A DNA stretch of 43,290 nt from Bryobacterales bacterium (GTDB taxonomy: Bacteria; Acidobacteriota; Terriglobia; Bryobacterales; Bryobacteraceae), in contig PLRS01000029.1 in the NCBI GenBank assembly GCA_003164035.1, positions 1-43,290 of the forward strand. Reading direction: 5' to 3'. Shown in pieces: positions 1-8,395 of the stretch; positions within the stretch are counted from its first letter, which is position 1, and the number at the start of each line of letters is the position of its first letter. The position numbers and the translations under genes are program-made. The notes under the pieces are model-generated. The model ran no database searches. It saw only the letters and a program-made list of their open reading frames with translations, and was not told where the DNA came from.

Positions 1-109
1 CGTCGTCGGGGGTCAGGATGTGGACCTGGCCGGTGAGGCCGTGGCGGTAGGCGTTGAGGGCGCGCGGGTCGCGCGGTTTGGAAGAGGCAGATGACGGTTC
101 GTAGGCCAT
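1..109 (-). CDS. 5' end of an unknown protein (cut by window edge)
   Basis: An ATG at 109 (minus strand) opens a frame that runs off the window after 36 codons. It begins MAYEPSSASSKPRDPRALNA and continues with YRHGLTGQVHILTPDD. A good ribosome-binding site (AGGAG, plus-strand 118-122) lies 8 bases before the ATG, which supports a real start. The segment RALNAYRHGLTG resembles the start of a widespread but uncharacterised acidobacterial protein family; I cannot assign a function from this fragment. Confidence 0.6.
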   Translation of the reverse strand, partial: MAYEPSSASSKPRDPRALNAYRHGLTGQVHILTPDD

Positions 110-345
110 AGTTAAAACTCCTGGGGTGGCCGTTCCCGCGTGCCTAACAGCGTATGCGGGGCGAGCGCCGGGAAAAGTCCCGGCGTGGCAGACTGAGAGT
201 CCGCTCCACGGCAGTTCCCCGACTATACTGTACGACGCGGGTGAGGGGTGGAAGAGAAGGCGAGGGCGGTAAGTGGTTGCAGTGATGGGCGGAGATTTTT
301 TTACTGGGGCTGTGACCGGGGAAATGGGGGGGCTAGAATGGCCTC

Positions 346-2292
346 ATGGATCGGCGCGATTTCTTCACCCGCTTCGGGCTGGGCGGCTATTCCCTGATCG
401 TTCTGGCGGACCCGGCCAGCGGGCAGGCGCCCGCACGCAAGCCGGATTTCGGACCCGTCGCCCCCGGGAACGCTCCGTTTTCGCCCGCGGAGCGGCACAT
501 GCGGCTGGTCGATCTGGAGACCGAGGTCCTGGTTGCGGGCGGCGGGCTGGCGGGGGTTTGTGCCGCGATTGCGGCGGCCCGCAACGGGGCGAAGGTGGTG
601 CTGGTGCAGGACCGTTCGCGCCTCGGGGGCAACTCGTCGAGCGAGGTGAAGATGCACGTCGTGGGCGCGAATCAGCACACAGGCAGGCCGGGCTGGCGCG
701 AAGGGGGACTGATTGAAGAGCTGCGCCTGGCGGATGCGGTCAACAATCCGCAGCGATGCTGGGAGCTTTGGGACCTGCTGCTATATGACAAAGTGGTCAG
801 CGAGCCCAACATCACCCTGCTGCTCGAAACCGCGCTTTACGGGGTCCAGGTGAATGAGGGGCGAATCACCGAAGCGGTGGCGCGCTGCGACAGGAGCGAG
901 CACATCTATCGCATCCGGGCGAAGGTGTTCTGCGACTGCACGGGCGATTCGCGCCTGGCGCTGGAGGCGGGCGCCGATATGCGGACCGGGCGCGAAGGCC
1001 GCGGCGAGTACAACGAATCGCTCGCCCCGGAAGCACCCGACGATCGCACGCTGGGTTCGAGCATCCTGTTTACGTCGCGCCTCTATCGCCGCCACATGCC
1101 GTTTACGCCGCCTTCCTGGGCACGCAAGATCGCGCGGGAGCAACTGATTCACCGGCGCATCGATAGCTGGGAATACGGCTACTGGTGGATCGAATGGGGC
1201 GGGGACAAAGACATCATTGAAGACAACGAGCGCATTCGGTTCGAACTGCTTTCGATCGTAATGGGAGTATGGGACTACATCAAGAACAGCGGCGAGTTTG
1301 CCGATAGCGGCTTCTGGGCGATGGACTGGGTGGGGATGATGGTGGGCAAACGCGGCAGCCGCCGTCTGTTGGGCGACTACGTTCTGACCCAGCAGGACCT
1401 CATGAAGGGCGGCTTTGCCGATGCCGTGGCTATCGGCGGCTGGGCCATGGATGCGCATCCACCCGAGGGATTCGACCGCCCCGATCTTCCGCCCAACACC
1501 ACCGTTCGCCCGCCGGAGGTTTACGACATTCCGCTGCGGTCGCTTTACAGCCGCAACATCGCCAATCTGTTCATGGCGGGCCGTAACATCAGTGCGAGCT
1601 ACATCGCGTTCACTTCGGCCCGCGTGATGGCCACGTGCGCCGTGGAAGGCCAGGCGGCAGGCACAGCGGCGGCGCAGTGCGTGGCGGGCGGAATTCTGCC
1701 GCGCGAACTGGCACGCGATCGGGGACAGGTGGAACGGTTGCAGCAGACCTTGCTGCGCGACGATCAGACGATCAAAGGGCGCGCAAACCGGGATACATCG
1801 GACCTGGCACGTTCCGCGGCTGTTTCCGCCTCCGCCGAAGACGGAGCGGCCAAAGCAGGGCTGGTGCTCGACGGTTTCGTGCGCAATATTCCGGACCAGC
1901 ATGGAGAGCCGGCGGAACTGCATCAGTGGGCCGCGCCGGTGGAGGAAGGCACGCCGGCATGGATCGACCTCGTTTGGGAGAATCCGCGTCTCCTGCGGCG
2001 GGTGCAAATCACTTTCGACACCGGCTTCAAGCGCCAGCTCACGCTGAGTGCGCAGGAGAGCCAGAACGTAAACCTGGTGCGAGCGCCGCAGCCGGAGACA
2101 GTCAGGGATTACACGCTGAGCGCGCGCGCCGCGGACGGCGAGACGCGGCAGTTGGCGGCCGTGAAGGATAACTTCCAGCGACTCCGGAGGCACACGTTCG
2201 AGCCTGTAGAGGCGCGCAGTCTGCGCCTGGAAATCAGCGCCACCAACGGCGACCGGCTGGCCCGCGTGTTCGAGATTCGCTGCTACGAATGA
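346..2292 (+). CDS. Exported FAD-dependent oxidoreductase with C-terminal beta domain
   Basis: 648-residue protein of the FAD_oxidored family (related to succinate dehydrogenase flavoprotein and fumarate-reductase-like enzymes). The N-terminus MDRRDFFTRFGLGG has a twin-arginine-like RRDFF motif, suggesting folded export, although the hydrophobic segment is short. The dinucleotide-binding motif is GGGLAG at residues 65-70, followed by the RLGGNSSSEV segment typical of this family. From about residue 505 to the end a separate beta-rich region looks like a galactose-binding (F5/8-type) domain, so the enzyme may dock on a carbohydrate. The substrate is unknown. It opens a set of exported oxidoreductases on the same strand. 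The ATG at 346 was chosen because it gives the twin-arginine start; no strong ribosome-binding site precedes it. Confidence 0.85.
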   Translation: MDRRDFFTRFGLGGYSLIVLADPASGQAPARKPDFGPVAPGNAPFSPAERHMRLVDLETEVLVAGGGLAGVCAAIAAARNGAKVVLVQDRSRLGGNSSSEVKMHVVGANQHTGRPGWREGGLIEELRLADAVNNPQRCWELWDLLLYDKVVSEPNITLLLETALYGVQVNEGRITEAVARCDRSEHIYRIRAKVFCDCTGDSRLALEAGADMRTGREGRGEYNESLAPEAPDDRTLGSSILFTSRLYRRHMPFTPPSWARKIAREQLIHRRIDSWEYGYWWIEWGGDKDIIEDNERIRFELLSIVMGVWDYIKNSGEFADSGFWAMDWVGMMVGKRGSRRLLGDYVLTQQDLMKGGFADAVAIGGWAMDAHPPEGFDRPDLPPNTTVRPPEVYDIPLRSLYSRNIANLFMAGRNISASYIAFTSARVMATCAVEGQAAGTAAAQCVAGGILPRELARDRGQVERLQQTLLRDDQTIKGRANRDTSDLARSAAVSASAEDGAAKAGLVLDGFVRNIPDQHGEPAELHQWAAPVEEGTPAWIDLVWENPRLLRRVQITFDTGFKRQLTLSAQESQNVNLVRAPQPETVRDYTLSARAADGETRQLAAVKDNFQRLRRHTFEPVEARSLRLEISATNGDRLARVFEIRCYE

Positions 2293-2348
2293 GGCGCGGA
2301 GTGCGAAGGGAAGTAAGCGCCTGTCAGGAAATAACCATACCACTCCGG

Positions 2349-2463
2349 CGTGGCGCACGCACTCGTACGTCCCGCGTCGGCACTTTTGCCGACGCTCGGC
2401 GAACCATACGCGAGCGGGTGTCGAGAGAGTCTCGACACGGCACGCACGAGTGCGTGCGCCACG
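2349..2463. repeat. Hairpin cassette array, type CGTGGCGCACGC
   Basis: The outer arms at 2349-2366 and 2446-2463 are an exact 18-bp inverted repeat. Inside are at least two further perfect hairpins: 2374-2395 (9-bp arms, 4-base loop) and 2419-2437 (8-bp arms TGTCGAGA/TCTCGACA, 3-base loop). The same outer arm and a near-identical inner hairpin recur at 5844-6079. It lies between two same-strand genes, so it is not simply a convergent terminator. Confidence 0.75.
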
Positions 2464-2477
2464 TTGGGCTCCAGGGT

Positions 2478-2505
2478 GACCGCTCCCTTACGGTCGCGGC
2501 TCGGG
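2478..2505 (+). repeat. Partial copy of the 132-bp palindromic element
   Basis: A 28-base stretch containing CGCTCCCTTACGGTCGCGGC matches the core arm of the elements at 4649, 10345, 14466 and 41416. Only one arm is present, so this is a degenerate or solo half. It abuts the hairpin cassette ending at 2463 and precedes the PQQ dehydrogenase gene. Confidence 0.7.
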
Positions 2506-2531
2506 AATAGTCCAGTAGAATGTTTAGATCC

Positions 2532-4598
2532 ATGCGAACTCTTCTGCTTCTCGCCGCAATTTCAGTTCTGTCCGGCGCCGACCACGATTGGCCCGCTTAC
2601 GGCGGCGGACCCGCGGGAATCCGCTACTCCGATCTCAATCAGATCAACCGCGCCAATGTGAAGCAACTGGCCGTCGCCTGGACTTACGACACCGCCGACG
2701 GCGCCGGCGATCCGCAAACTCAGCCCATACTCATTGGCGGCATCCTCTATGGTCTGACGCCCCGCCATAAGGCCATTGCGCTCGATGGCGCCACGGGAAA
2801 ACCGCTGTGGACGTTCGATTCCGGCATCGCCGGCCGCGGGCCGAATCGCTCGATGGTTTACTGGACCGATGGCAACGCACACGTTCTTTTCGCCGCGGTC
2901 CAAAGCTATATCTACGCCCTCGACGCCCGCACGGGAAAGCCCATCGCCGATTTCGGCAACGCGGGACGAATCGACCTCCGCGAAGGCCTCGGCCGGGATC
3001 CGGCGAAGCAATCGATTGTCCTCACCAGCCCCGGCATTATTTACCAGGACCTGCTGATCGTCGGCGACCGGACCCCCGAGGCCCTGCCGGCCCCCACGGG
3101 CGATATTCGCGCCTTCGACGTTCACACCGGCAAGCTCCGCTGGAGCTTTCACACCATTCCCCACCCCGGCGAGTTTGGCTACGACACCTGGCCCACCGAC
3201 GCCTGGACCTACACTGGCGCAGCCAACAACTGGGCCGGCATGGCGGTGGACCGGACGCGCGGCATTCTCTATGTCCCCACCGGCTCCGCGGCCAGCGATT
3301 TCTATGGCGCGGACCGCATAGGCGACGACCTTTTCGCCAACACCCTGCTGGCGTTAAAAGCCGACACGGGCGAGCGGATCTGGCACTTTCAGGGAGTCCG
3401 CCACGATCTCTGGGATCGCGACTTTCCTACGCCACCCTGCCTCGTCACTGTCAAACGCGACGGCAAAATGGTGGACGCCGTGGCCCAGGCCACCAAGCAG
3501 GGTTGGGTCTACCTTTTCGATCGGGTCAATGGCAAGCCACTGTTCCCCATTGAGTATCGCCGCTACCCTGCCAGCGACGTCCCCGGCGAGGTGGCCGCCG
3601 ATACCCAACCGCTGCCCACCAAGCCCGCGCCATTCGCCCGTCAGCAACTCACGGAGGACGTGCTGACTACGCGCACGCCCGCCGCGCATGCCTGGGCGGT
3701 GGAACAGTTTCGCAAACTCCGCAGCGGCGGTCAGTTCGTGCCGCTCGCTGTCGGCCAGGACACGGTGGTCTTCCCGGGTTTCGACGGCGGCGCGGAATGG
3801 GGCGGCCAGGCATTCGACCCGGAAACCGGCCTCTTCTACGTAAATGCCAACGATCTGGCGTGGACCGGCAGTCTGGCGCAGGCCGCCGAGGGTAACTCAA
3901 CCCGCCGGACTTACCAGACAAACTGCGCCAACTGTCACGGCGACGACCGCGCCGGCGCCCCTCCGCAAATCCCCGCACTGACAAACCTAAGTGGCAGGAT
4001 GACCGCGCAGCAGATCTCAGCCGTCATCCGCCAGGGCGCCGGACGGATGCCATCGTTCCCGAATCTGAGCGCCGCCGACGTAAACGCCGTGGCGCAATAC
4101 ATCCTGAGCGGCGAGAGCAAGGAATTGGCCGCCGCGGACAGCCCTAAGACCCCCGCCAGGTACCGCTTTACCGGTTACCGCCGCCTGCTCGATCCCGATG
4201 GGTACCCGGCCGTCGAGCCGCCCTGGGGCACGCTCAACGCCATCAATCTGAATACCGGCGAATATGCCTGGAAGGTTCCGCTGGGAGAGTATCCCGCGCT
4301 GGCGGCGCAAGGCATGAAAGAGACCGGCAGCGAGAATTATGGCGGACCGATTGTAACTGCCGGCGGCCTGGTCTTCATTGCGGCTACTAACTTCGACCGT
4401 AAGTTTCGCGCCTTCGACAAGTCCACGGGAGCGCTGCTGTGGGAAGCGACATTGCCATTTTCCGGCAATGCCACACCGATCACTTATCAACTTGGCGGAC
4501 GCCAGTATGTCGTTATCTACGCCACGGGAGGCAAAGCGCCCCGCGGCGGGCCCACGGGCGGCGCTTATGTGGCCTTCGCCCTGCCGGCGGGCAAGTAA
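2532..4598 (+). CDS. PQQ-dependent dehydrogenase with inserted cytochrome c domain
   Basis: 688-residue quinoprotein dehydrogenase (an in-frame ATG at 2520 would add four residues). The signal peptide MRTLLLLAAISVLSGA points to the periplasm. An eight-bladed quinoprotein propeller begins with HDWPAYGGGPAGIRYSDL, as in glucose and alcohol dehydrogenases. A single c-type heme site, CANCH, lies at residues 465-469 in the middle of the chain, and the propeller resumes about 80 residues later and runs to the C-terminus. Electrons from a sugar or alcohol would thus pass from PQQ to an internal heme and on to the respiratory chain. No gene for PQQ synthesis is in the window. The substrate cannot be told from sequence. 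Confidence 0.9.
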   Translation: MRTLLLLAAISVLSGADHDWPAYGGGPAGIRYSDLNQINRANVKQLAVAWTYDTADGAGDPQTQPILIGGILYGLTPRHKAIALDGATGKPLWTFDSGIAGRGPNRSMVYWTDGNAHVLFAAVQSYIYALDARTGKPIADFGNAGRIDLREGLGRDPAKQSIVLTSPGIIYQDLLIVGDRTPEALPAPTGDIRAFDVHTGKLRWSFHTIPHPGEFGYDTWPTDAWTYTGAANNWAGMAVDRTRGILYVPTGSAASDFYGADRIGDDLFANTLLALKADTGERIWHFQGVRHDLWDRDFPTPPCLVTVKRDGKMVDAVAQATKQGWVYLFDRVNGKPLFPIEYRRYPASDVPGEVAADTQPLPTKPAPFARQQLTEDVLTTRTPAAHAWAVEQFRKLRSGGQFVPLAVGQDTVVFPGFDGGAEWGGQAFDPETGLFYVNANDLAWTGSLAQAAEGNSTRRTYQTNCANCHGDDRAGAPPQIPALTNLSGRMTAQQISAVIRQGAGRMPSFPNLSAADVNAVAQYILSGESKELAAADSPKTPARYRFTGYRRLLDPDGYPAVEPPWGTLNAINLNTGEYAWKVPLGEYPALAAQGMKETGSENYGGPIVTAGGLVFIAATNFDRKFRAFDKSTGALLWEATLPFSGNATPITYQLGGRQYVVIYATGGKAPRGGPTGGAYVAFALPAGK

Positions 4599-4648
4599 CC
4601 ATGCCCAATGGCCCGAGCATTTCGAAGCCTAAGTGCGTATTTCCGGGC

Positions 4649-4714
4649 AACCGCTCCCTCGCGGTCGCGGCTCGGAAACAGACGAAACCGAGCCGCGACC
4701 GCGAGGGAGCGGTT
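4649..4714. repeat. Palindromic element, core copy with both arms
   Basis: Perfect 27-bp arms (4649-4675 and 4688-4714) around a 12-base loop. Each arm contains CGCTCCCTCGCGGTCGCGGC or its complement. It has the same arms as the 132-bp elements at 14466 and 41416 but a much shorter centre. It lies between convergent genes (PQQ dehydrogenase and URO-D-like), where transcripts would fold into a very stable hairpin, though no T-run follows. Confidence 0.85.
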
Positions 4715-4733
4715 TTCTCGATACGTGGCCAGC

Positions 4734-4753
4734 GACAGGCCAGGAGGCCTGTC
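4734..4753. repeat. Short hairpin GACAGGCC/GGCCTGTC
   Basis: Eight-bp perfect arms with a 4-base AGGA loop, followed directly by CCACC. It is built like the single units of the larger hairpin cassettes and lies just before the 3' end of the minus-strand URO-D-like gene. Confidence 0.6.
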
Positions 4754-4763
4754 CCACCGAATA

Positions 4764-5780
4764 CTAAGCCCCGACCTGATGGGCCACCGAGATCGCGTGT
4801 TTCAACCGGTCCCAGTTGGTGCTGGCTTCCACGGTGCAGTCGGCACCGAGGAGGAACGGGCGCGGGGAACTCTTCACGACCTGGCGGATTTCCGCTTCCA
4901 CCTGCTCGGGTGTTCCGGTAGCGATGATGCCGTGGCGGTCCATGCCTCCCATAAAGGGCCGTTTAAACAGCCTGGTAATTTCCTGTGCGGAAATCCGGCG
5001 GTCCAAGAGCTTCTCGTTGCAGTTGACGACGTGGCCGGGGTAGTCGTAAACGGCATCGTAGTTGGCGTAGGGCGCCACGTAATCGCAGACATGGAGGATG
5101 TTAAAACGGCAGGAGGCCGCGATTTCCTTCATCGAAACAAGGTCGAAGGGCTTTACATATTGGCTGAAGATGGCGGGGTTGCTGAAGCGCTTCGCTTCAG
5201 AGCCCTGGGTGGAGGTGTAGAACCCATCGACGCCCTCTTTGATGCAGGCGCGCACGAATAGGAGTTGGCTTTCGGTGAGGATTTCGAGGCCCTTTTTGAC
5301 CGCTTCCGGGTTTTCCTCCAGGTGCCGCAGAAGCACGGGCGCGGTGGCGCACTGGCCGGCGCCCATGAACGGCGAATACAGGGTCATCAGGATGAGCGAG
5401 TTCTTCTTCTCGGCCTTGACCAGTTCCCGGACGGTCTGGAGGAGCGGTTCGTAAAAATCGAGCCGGGCGAGCTTAAGCTTCGACCAGTCGGCCGGTTTTT
5501 GGAGGAACTCCTGGCGCGAGTACGATTGCTCGAACTGAATTTTGAGGAAATCCATATCGGTGTAGTGGAAAAACTCCAGGTGGCGTTTGGCGGCCGCCGA
5601 ACCAGCCTTGTAATCGTTGCCGAAGTGGAGGAAGAAGGCGGCGGGGGTGTAATTGGGGGTGCCCTGGCTGGCGAGCCACCCGAGCATGCGTTCCCGTTTG
5701 TTGGCAGGAACGGGAGCGGCGAAGGAGGTTCGGATCAGGCCCGCGGCAGCGGAGAGACTAAGAAACGTACGTCGGTTCAT
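4764..5780 (-). CDS. Exported uroporphyrinogen decarboxylase (URO-D)-like protein
   Basis: 338 residues with a twin-arginine signal (MNRRTFLSLSAAAGLIRTSF, cleavage probably after SFAA). The body resembles the URO-D / methyltransferase superfamily: a TIM-barrel with segments such as ILHVCDYVAPYANYDAVYDY and the C-terminal GGMDRHGIIATGTPEQVEAE. True heme-pathway HemE is cytosolic, so export and genome context argue against a role in heme synthesis. Many acidobacterial and planctomycete relatives sit in sugar-degradation clusters with no known reaction. It is convergent with the PQQ dehydrogenase gene. Function unknown beyond the fold. Confidence 0.8.
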   Translation of the reverse strand: MNRRTFLSLSAAAGLIRTSFAAPVPANKRERMLGWLASQGTPNYTPAAFFLHFGNDYKAGSAAAKRHLEFFHYTDMDFLKIQFEQSYSRQEFLQKPADWSKLKLARLDFYEPLLQTVRELVKAEKKNSLILMTLYSPFMGAGQCATAPVLLRHLEENPEAVKKGLEILTESQLLFVRACIKEGVDGFYTSTQGSEAKRFSNPAIFSQYVKPFDLVSMKEIAASCRFNILHVCDYVAPYANYDAVYDYPGHVVNCNEKLLDRRISAQEITRLFKRPFMGGMDRHGIIATGTPEQVEAEIRQVVKSSPRPFLLGADCTVEASTNWDRLKHAISVAHQVGA

Positions 5781-5843
5781 GTATGTAGGATACAGGGTGC
5801 TGGGGGGCAGGCGGGGGCTCCCATAAGCGCTAACTTAGCCCAA

Positions 5844-6079
5844 CGTGGCGCACGCTGGCCAGCGAACAGCCGGGCTGGCGCCCGGCTGGACCGATTGACA
5901 ATCGGTCCGCAGGTTGCCAACCTGCCCCACAAAAAAAGGGTCGACTCATTCGTCTCGACGCCCGCTTTGGTTCTCTATCCGCAGGCCGCTGTTTCCCGGA
6001 GACGTCGCGCCAAAGCCGGGCGCCGAGCGCAAGCGTCGAGAAAAGTCTCGACGCGGCACGCAGGAGTGCGTGCGCCACG
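5844..6079. repeat. Large hairpin cassette array, type CGTGGCGCACGC
   Basis: Most of the 343-base gap 5781-6123 is this array. The outer 12-bp arms CGTGGCGCACGC (5844-5855) and its complement (6068-6079) match those at 2349-2463. Inside are tightly packed hairpins: about 5869-5886 (GCCGGG/CCCGGC), 5888-5908 (GGACCGATTG/CAATCGGTCC), 5909-5925 (GCAGGTTG/CAACCTGC) and 6034-6053 (CGTCGAGA/TCTCGACG). Each inner hairpin differs in sequence but keeps the same geometry. A run of seven A bases sits at 5930-5937. No gene is seen in this gap. Confidence 0.8.
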
Positions 6080-6123
6080 ACAGGTTAGCCCAGAGGCGGT
6101 CCCGCGGGCGTATCCTGGACGGC

Positions 6124-6894
6124 ATGAACCAGTTTCCCAGTTTCGACCTTACGAACCGGATATCCCTCGTCACAGGCGCGGCTCGCGGCCTTGGCCGGGC
6201 GATCTCGCTGGCGCTTGCCCACGCCGGGGCAGACGTAGCATTGGGGTTGCGGGACATCGATGCGGATGCGGGGTTGCTCGCCGAAATCCAGTCCCTGGGC
6301 CGCCGTGCGCTCGCTTTGCAGATGGATATGGCCAATCTCGATCAGGTTCAGCGCGCCGTGAAAGATGCTGTCGTGCATTTTGGCCGCCTCGACATCCTGG
6401 TGAACAACGCTGGGATCGCACCGGGAAATCGCGCCGAGGACGTCTCGGTTGAGGATTACGATCTCACGATGGCGGTGAACGTCAAGGGAACGTTCTTCGC
6501 CAGCCAGGCTGCCGGGCGATTCATGATCGGGCAGAAGTATGGCCGCATCGTCAACCTCAGTTCCCAGGCTGGGTTTGTAGCACTTCCGACCGAATCGGTG
6601 TACTGCATGACCAAAGCGGCCATTGCGCACATGACGAAATGCCTGGCAATTGAATGGGGCGCGCACAACATTACGGTGAATGCCGTCGCACCGACCTTTA
6701 TCAAAACACCGGGCACGAGCGAATGCCTCGGCGATCCGGCGTTCCGCGCCGACGTAGTGGAGCGGATCGCGGCGCTGCACAGGATCGGCGAGCCGATGGA
6801 CGTGGCGGGTGCGGTGGTGTTCCTGGCGTCCCCCGCCGCGTCATTCATCACCGGTCAGACGCTGATGATCGACGGCGGCTGGACAGCGCGGTAA
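6124..6894 (+). CDS. Short-chain dehydrogenase/reductase (FabG-like)
   Basis: 256 residues, a classical SDR. The cofactor loop TGAARGLG is at residues 17-24, the NNAG motif at 94-97, the catalytic serine at 146 or 147 (NLSSQAG), and Tyr160 and Lys164 form the YxxxK pair. The C-terminus (FITGQTLMIDGGWTAR) is typical. No signal peptide, so cytosolic. The frame stays open upstream of 6124, but only this ATG gives the normal family start; the extra codons lie in the hairpin array. Likely substrate is a sugar, polyol or hydroxy acid, given the neighbours, but a 3-oxoacyl-ACP reductase role cannot be excluded. Confidence 0.9.
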   Translation: MNQFPSFDLTNRISLVTGAARGLGRAISLALAHAGADVALGLRDIDADAGLLAEIQSLGRRALALQMDMANLDQVQRAVKDAVVHFGRLDILVNNAGIAPGNRAEDVSVEDYDLTMAVNVKGTFFASQAAGRFMIGQKYGRIVNLSSQAGFVALPTESVYCMTKAAIAHMTKCLAIEWGAHNITVNAVAPTFIKTPGTSECLGDPAFRADVVERIAALHRIGEPMDVAGAVVFLASPAASFITGQTLMIDGGWTAR

Positions 6895-6940
6895 CGTATC
6901 CCGAGCAGGTAGATAATGGAATCGAATTGGAGGTGCACCT

Positions 6941-8389
6941 TTGAAGCAAAGTGACGAAGGAAGCCGCATGACGCGGCGCGAGTCCCTGAAAAAGGCGGCC
7001 GGCGCGTTGATGATCCTGCCGGCCGGATTGGCGCGAGGCTATGCGGCCAACGAAAAGCTGAACCTGGGCATCATCGGCCTGGCCGGCATGGGTGCGATCG
7101 ATGCCAGGATGCTGAACGACCTGGGCGAGAACATCAGTGCGCTGTGCGACGTGGATTCCACGATGCTCGATCTTCGGGCGCCTCTCTATCCGAAGGCCAA
7201 GAGGTACACCGACTTTCGAAAGATGATCGAAAAGGAAAAGCTGGACGGCGTGGTGGTCGCCGTGCCGGACCACATGCACGCTTATGTCAGCGTATGGGCC
7301 ATGAAACACGGTCTCCATACTTACTGCCAGAAGCCGCTGTGCAAGACGGTTCACGAAGCCAGGGTGATGGCCAAGGTCGCCGCCGAAACCAAGGTCGTCA
7401 CGCAAATGGGCACCCAGAGCAGCGCGGAGGCGAGGAACCTGCGGACGGTGGAGGTGATTCAGTCCGGGGTGGTGGGCGAGATCACGGAGGTCCACGTGGC
7501 GACGGATCGCCCCATCTGGCCGCAAGGATTCGACCGTCTGCCCGGAGAAGATCCGGTCCCCTCCAACCTGGATTGGGACATGTGGATCGGCACCGCCGCG
7601 ATGCGGCCCTACAGGAGCCTCTATCCGCAGGGGCACCCCGTTTACAACCCGCCGGCCGAGAAGAGGCACCAGTTGGATTTCGCGGTCGCGGGTCTCAGTC
7701 CGGTTCCGCCCGTGGGCGTGGTTTACCACCCTTTCGTATGGCGCGGCTTCACCGATTTCGGCAGCGGCGCGCTGGGCGATATCGCTCCGCATCAGATGAA
7801 CGTAATCTTCATGGCGCTCGATCTGGGCGCGCCCTCGGCCGTCGAGGTGATTGACACATCCGGAATGAAGAAGGACATGTACCCGGATTGGACCGTGATG
7901 CGCTTCGACTACGCGGCGCGCGGCGTTCACCCGCCGCTGAAGATCTATTGGTACGACGGCGGCAAGCGCCCGGCGGACGAAATCGGGCGTGGAGCAGATC
8001 GGGCGCGCACAGGCGGCGCGGGCGTGACGTGGATCGGCACCAAAGGCAGCCTTCCCGAAGGCCGGGGCGCCTACTACGGCAAGCAGACGGAGCAGTACCC
8101 GGTGCCGCCGGAAAGAAATTGGGGCCGTGAAGAAGTCCACAAGGATTGGGTGGCGGCCATCAAAGCGGGCAAGCAGGCGCCCTGCAATTTCGCCTACGCC
8201 GGACCGTTTACCGAGGCCTACCAACTCGGTAACGTCGCCTTGCGCGTGGGCCATCGGATCGACTGGGATCCGCTGGCGTTCCGCGTCACCAACTGCCGGG
8301 AAGCGAACCAGTACCTTTCCCGCGAATACCGGAAGGGCTGGGACCTCCAGGAGATCGCGGGACGCACCGCTTACAACGTGAGCGAGTGA
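6941..8389 (+). CDS. Gfo/Idh/MocA family oxidoreductase with Tat signal
   Basis: 482 residues from a TTG at 6941, which has a strong GGAGGT site 7 bases upstream; an ATG at 6968 is the alternative and gives the neat twin-arginine start MTRRESLKKAAGALMILP. The NAD(P)-binding glycine motif is around residues 43-52 (GIIGLAGMGA). The conserved EKP motif of the family reads QKP (residues 130-132). Such exported members can hold the nicotinamide cofactor tightly and act on glycosides, for example by 3-keto chemistry or hydrolysis through transient oxidation. It follows the SDR gene by 46 bases and may be in the same transcript. Substrate unknown. Confidence 0.88.
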   Translation: MKQSDEGSRMTRRESLKKAAGALMILPAGLARGYAANEKLNLGIIGLAGMGAIDARMLNDLGENISALCDVDSTMLDLRAPLYPKAKRYTDFRKMIEKEKLDGVVVAVPDHMHAYVSVWAMKHGLHTYCQKPLCKTVHEARVMAKVAAETKVVTQMGTQSSAEARNLRTVEVIQSGVVGEITEVHVATDRPIWPQGFDRLPGEDPVPSNLDWDMWIGTAAMRPYRSLYPQGHPVYNPPAEKRHQLDFAVAGLSPVPPVGVVYHPFVWRGFTDFGSGALGDIAPHQMNVIFMALDLGAPSAVEVIDTSGMKKDMYPDWTVMRFDYAARGVHPPLKIYWYDGGKRPADEIGRGADRARTGGAGVTWIGTKGSLPEGRGAYYGKQTEQYPVPPERNWGREEVHKDWVAAIKAGKQAPCNFAYAGPFTEAYQLGNVALRVGHRIDWDPLAFRVTNCREANQYLSREYRKGWDLQEIAGRTAYNVSE

Positions 8390-8395
8390 GTTTTG

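Noticed and set aside
781-2358. A 525-codon open frame on the strand opposite the FAD oxidoreductase
   Set aside because: High GC at third positions opens long antisense frames; its protein has no recognisable motif while the plus-strand protein is a clear family member.
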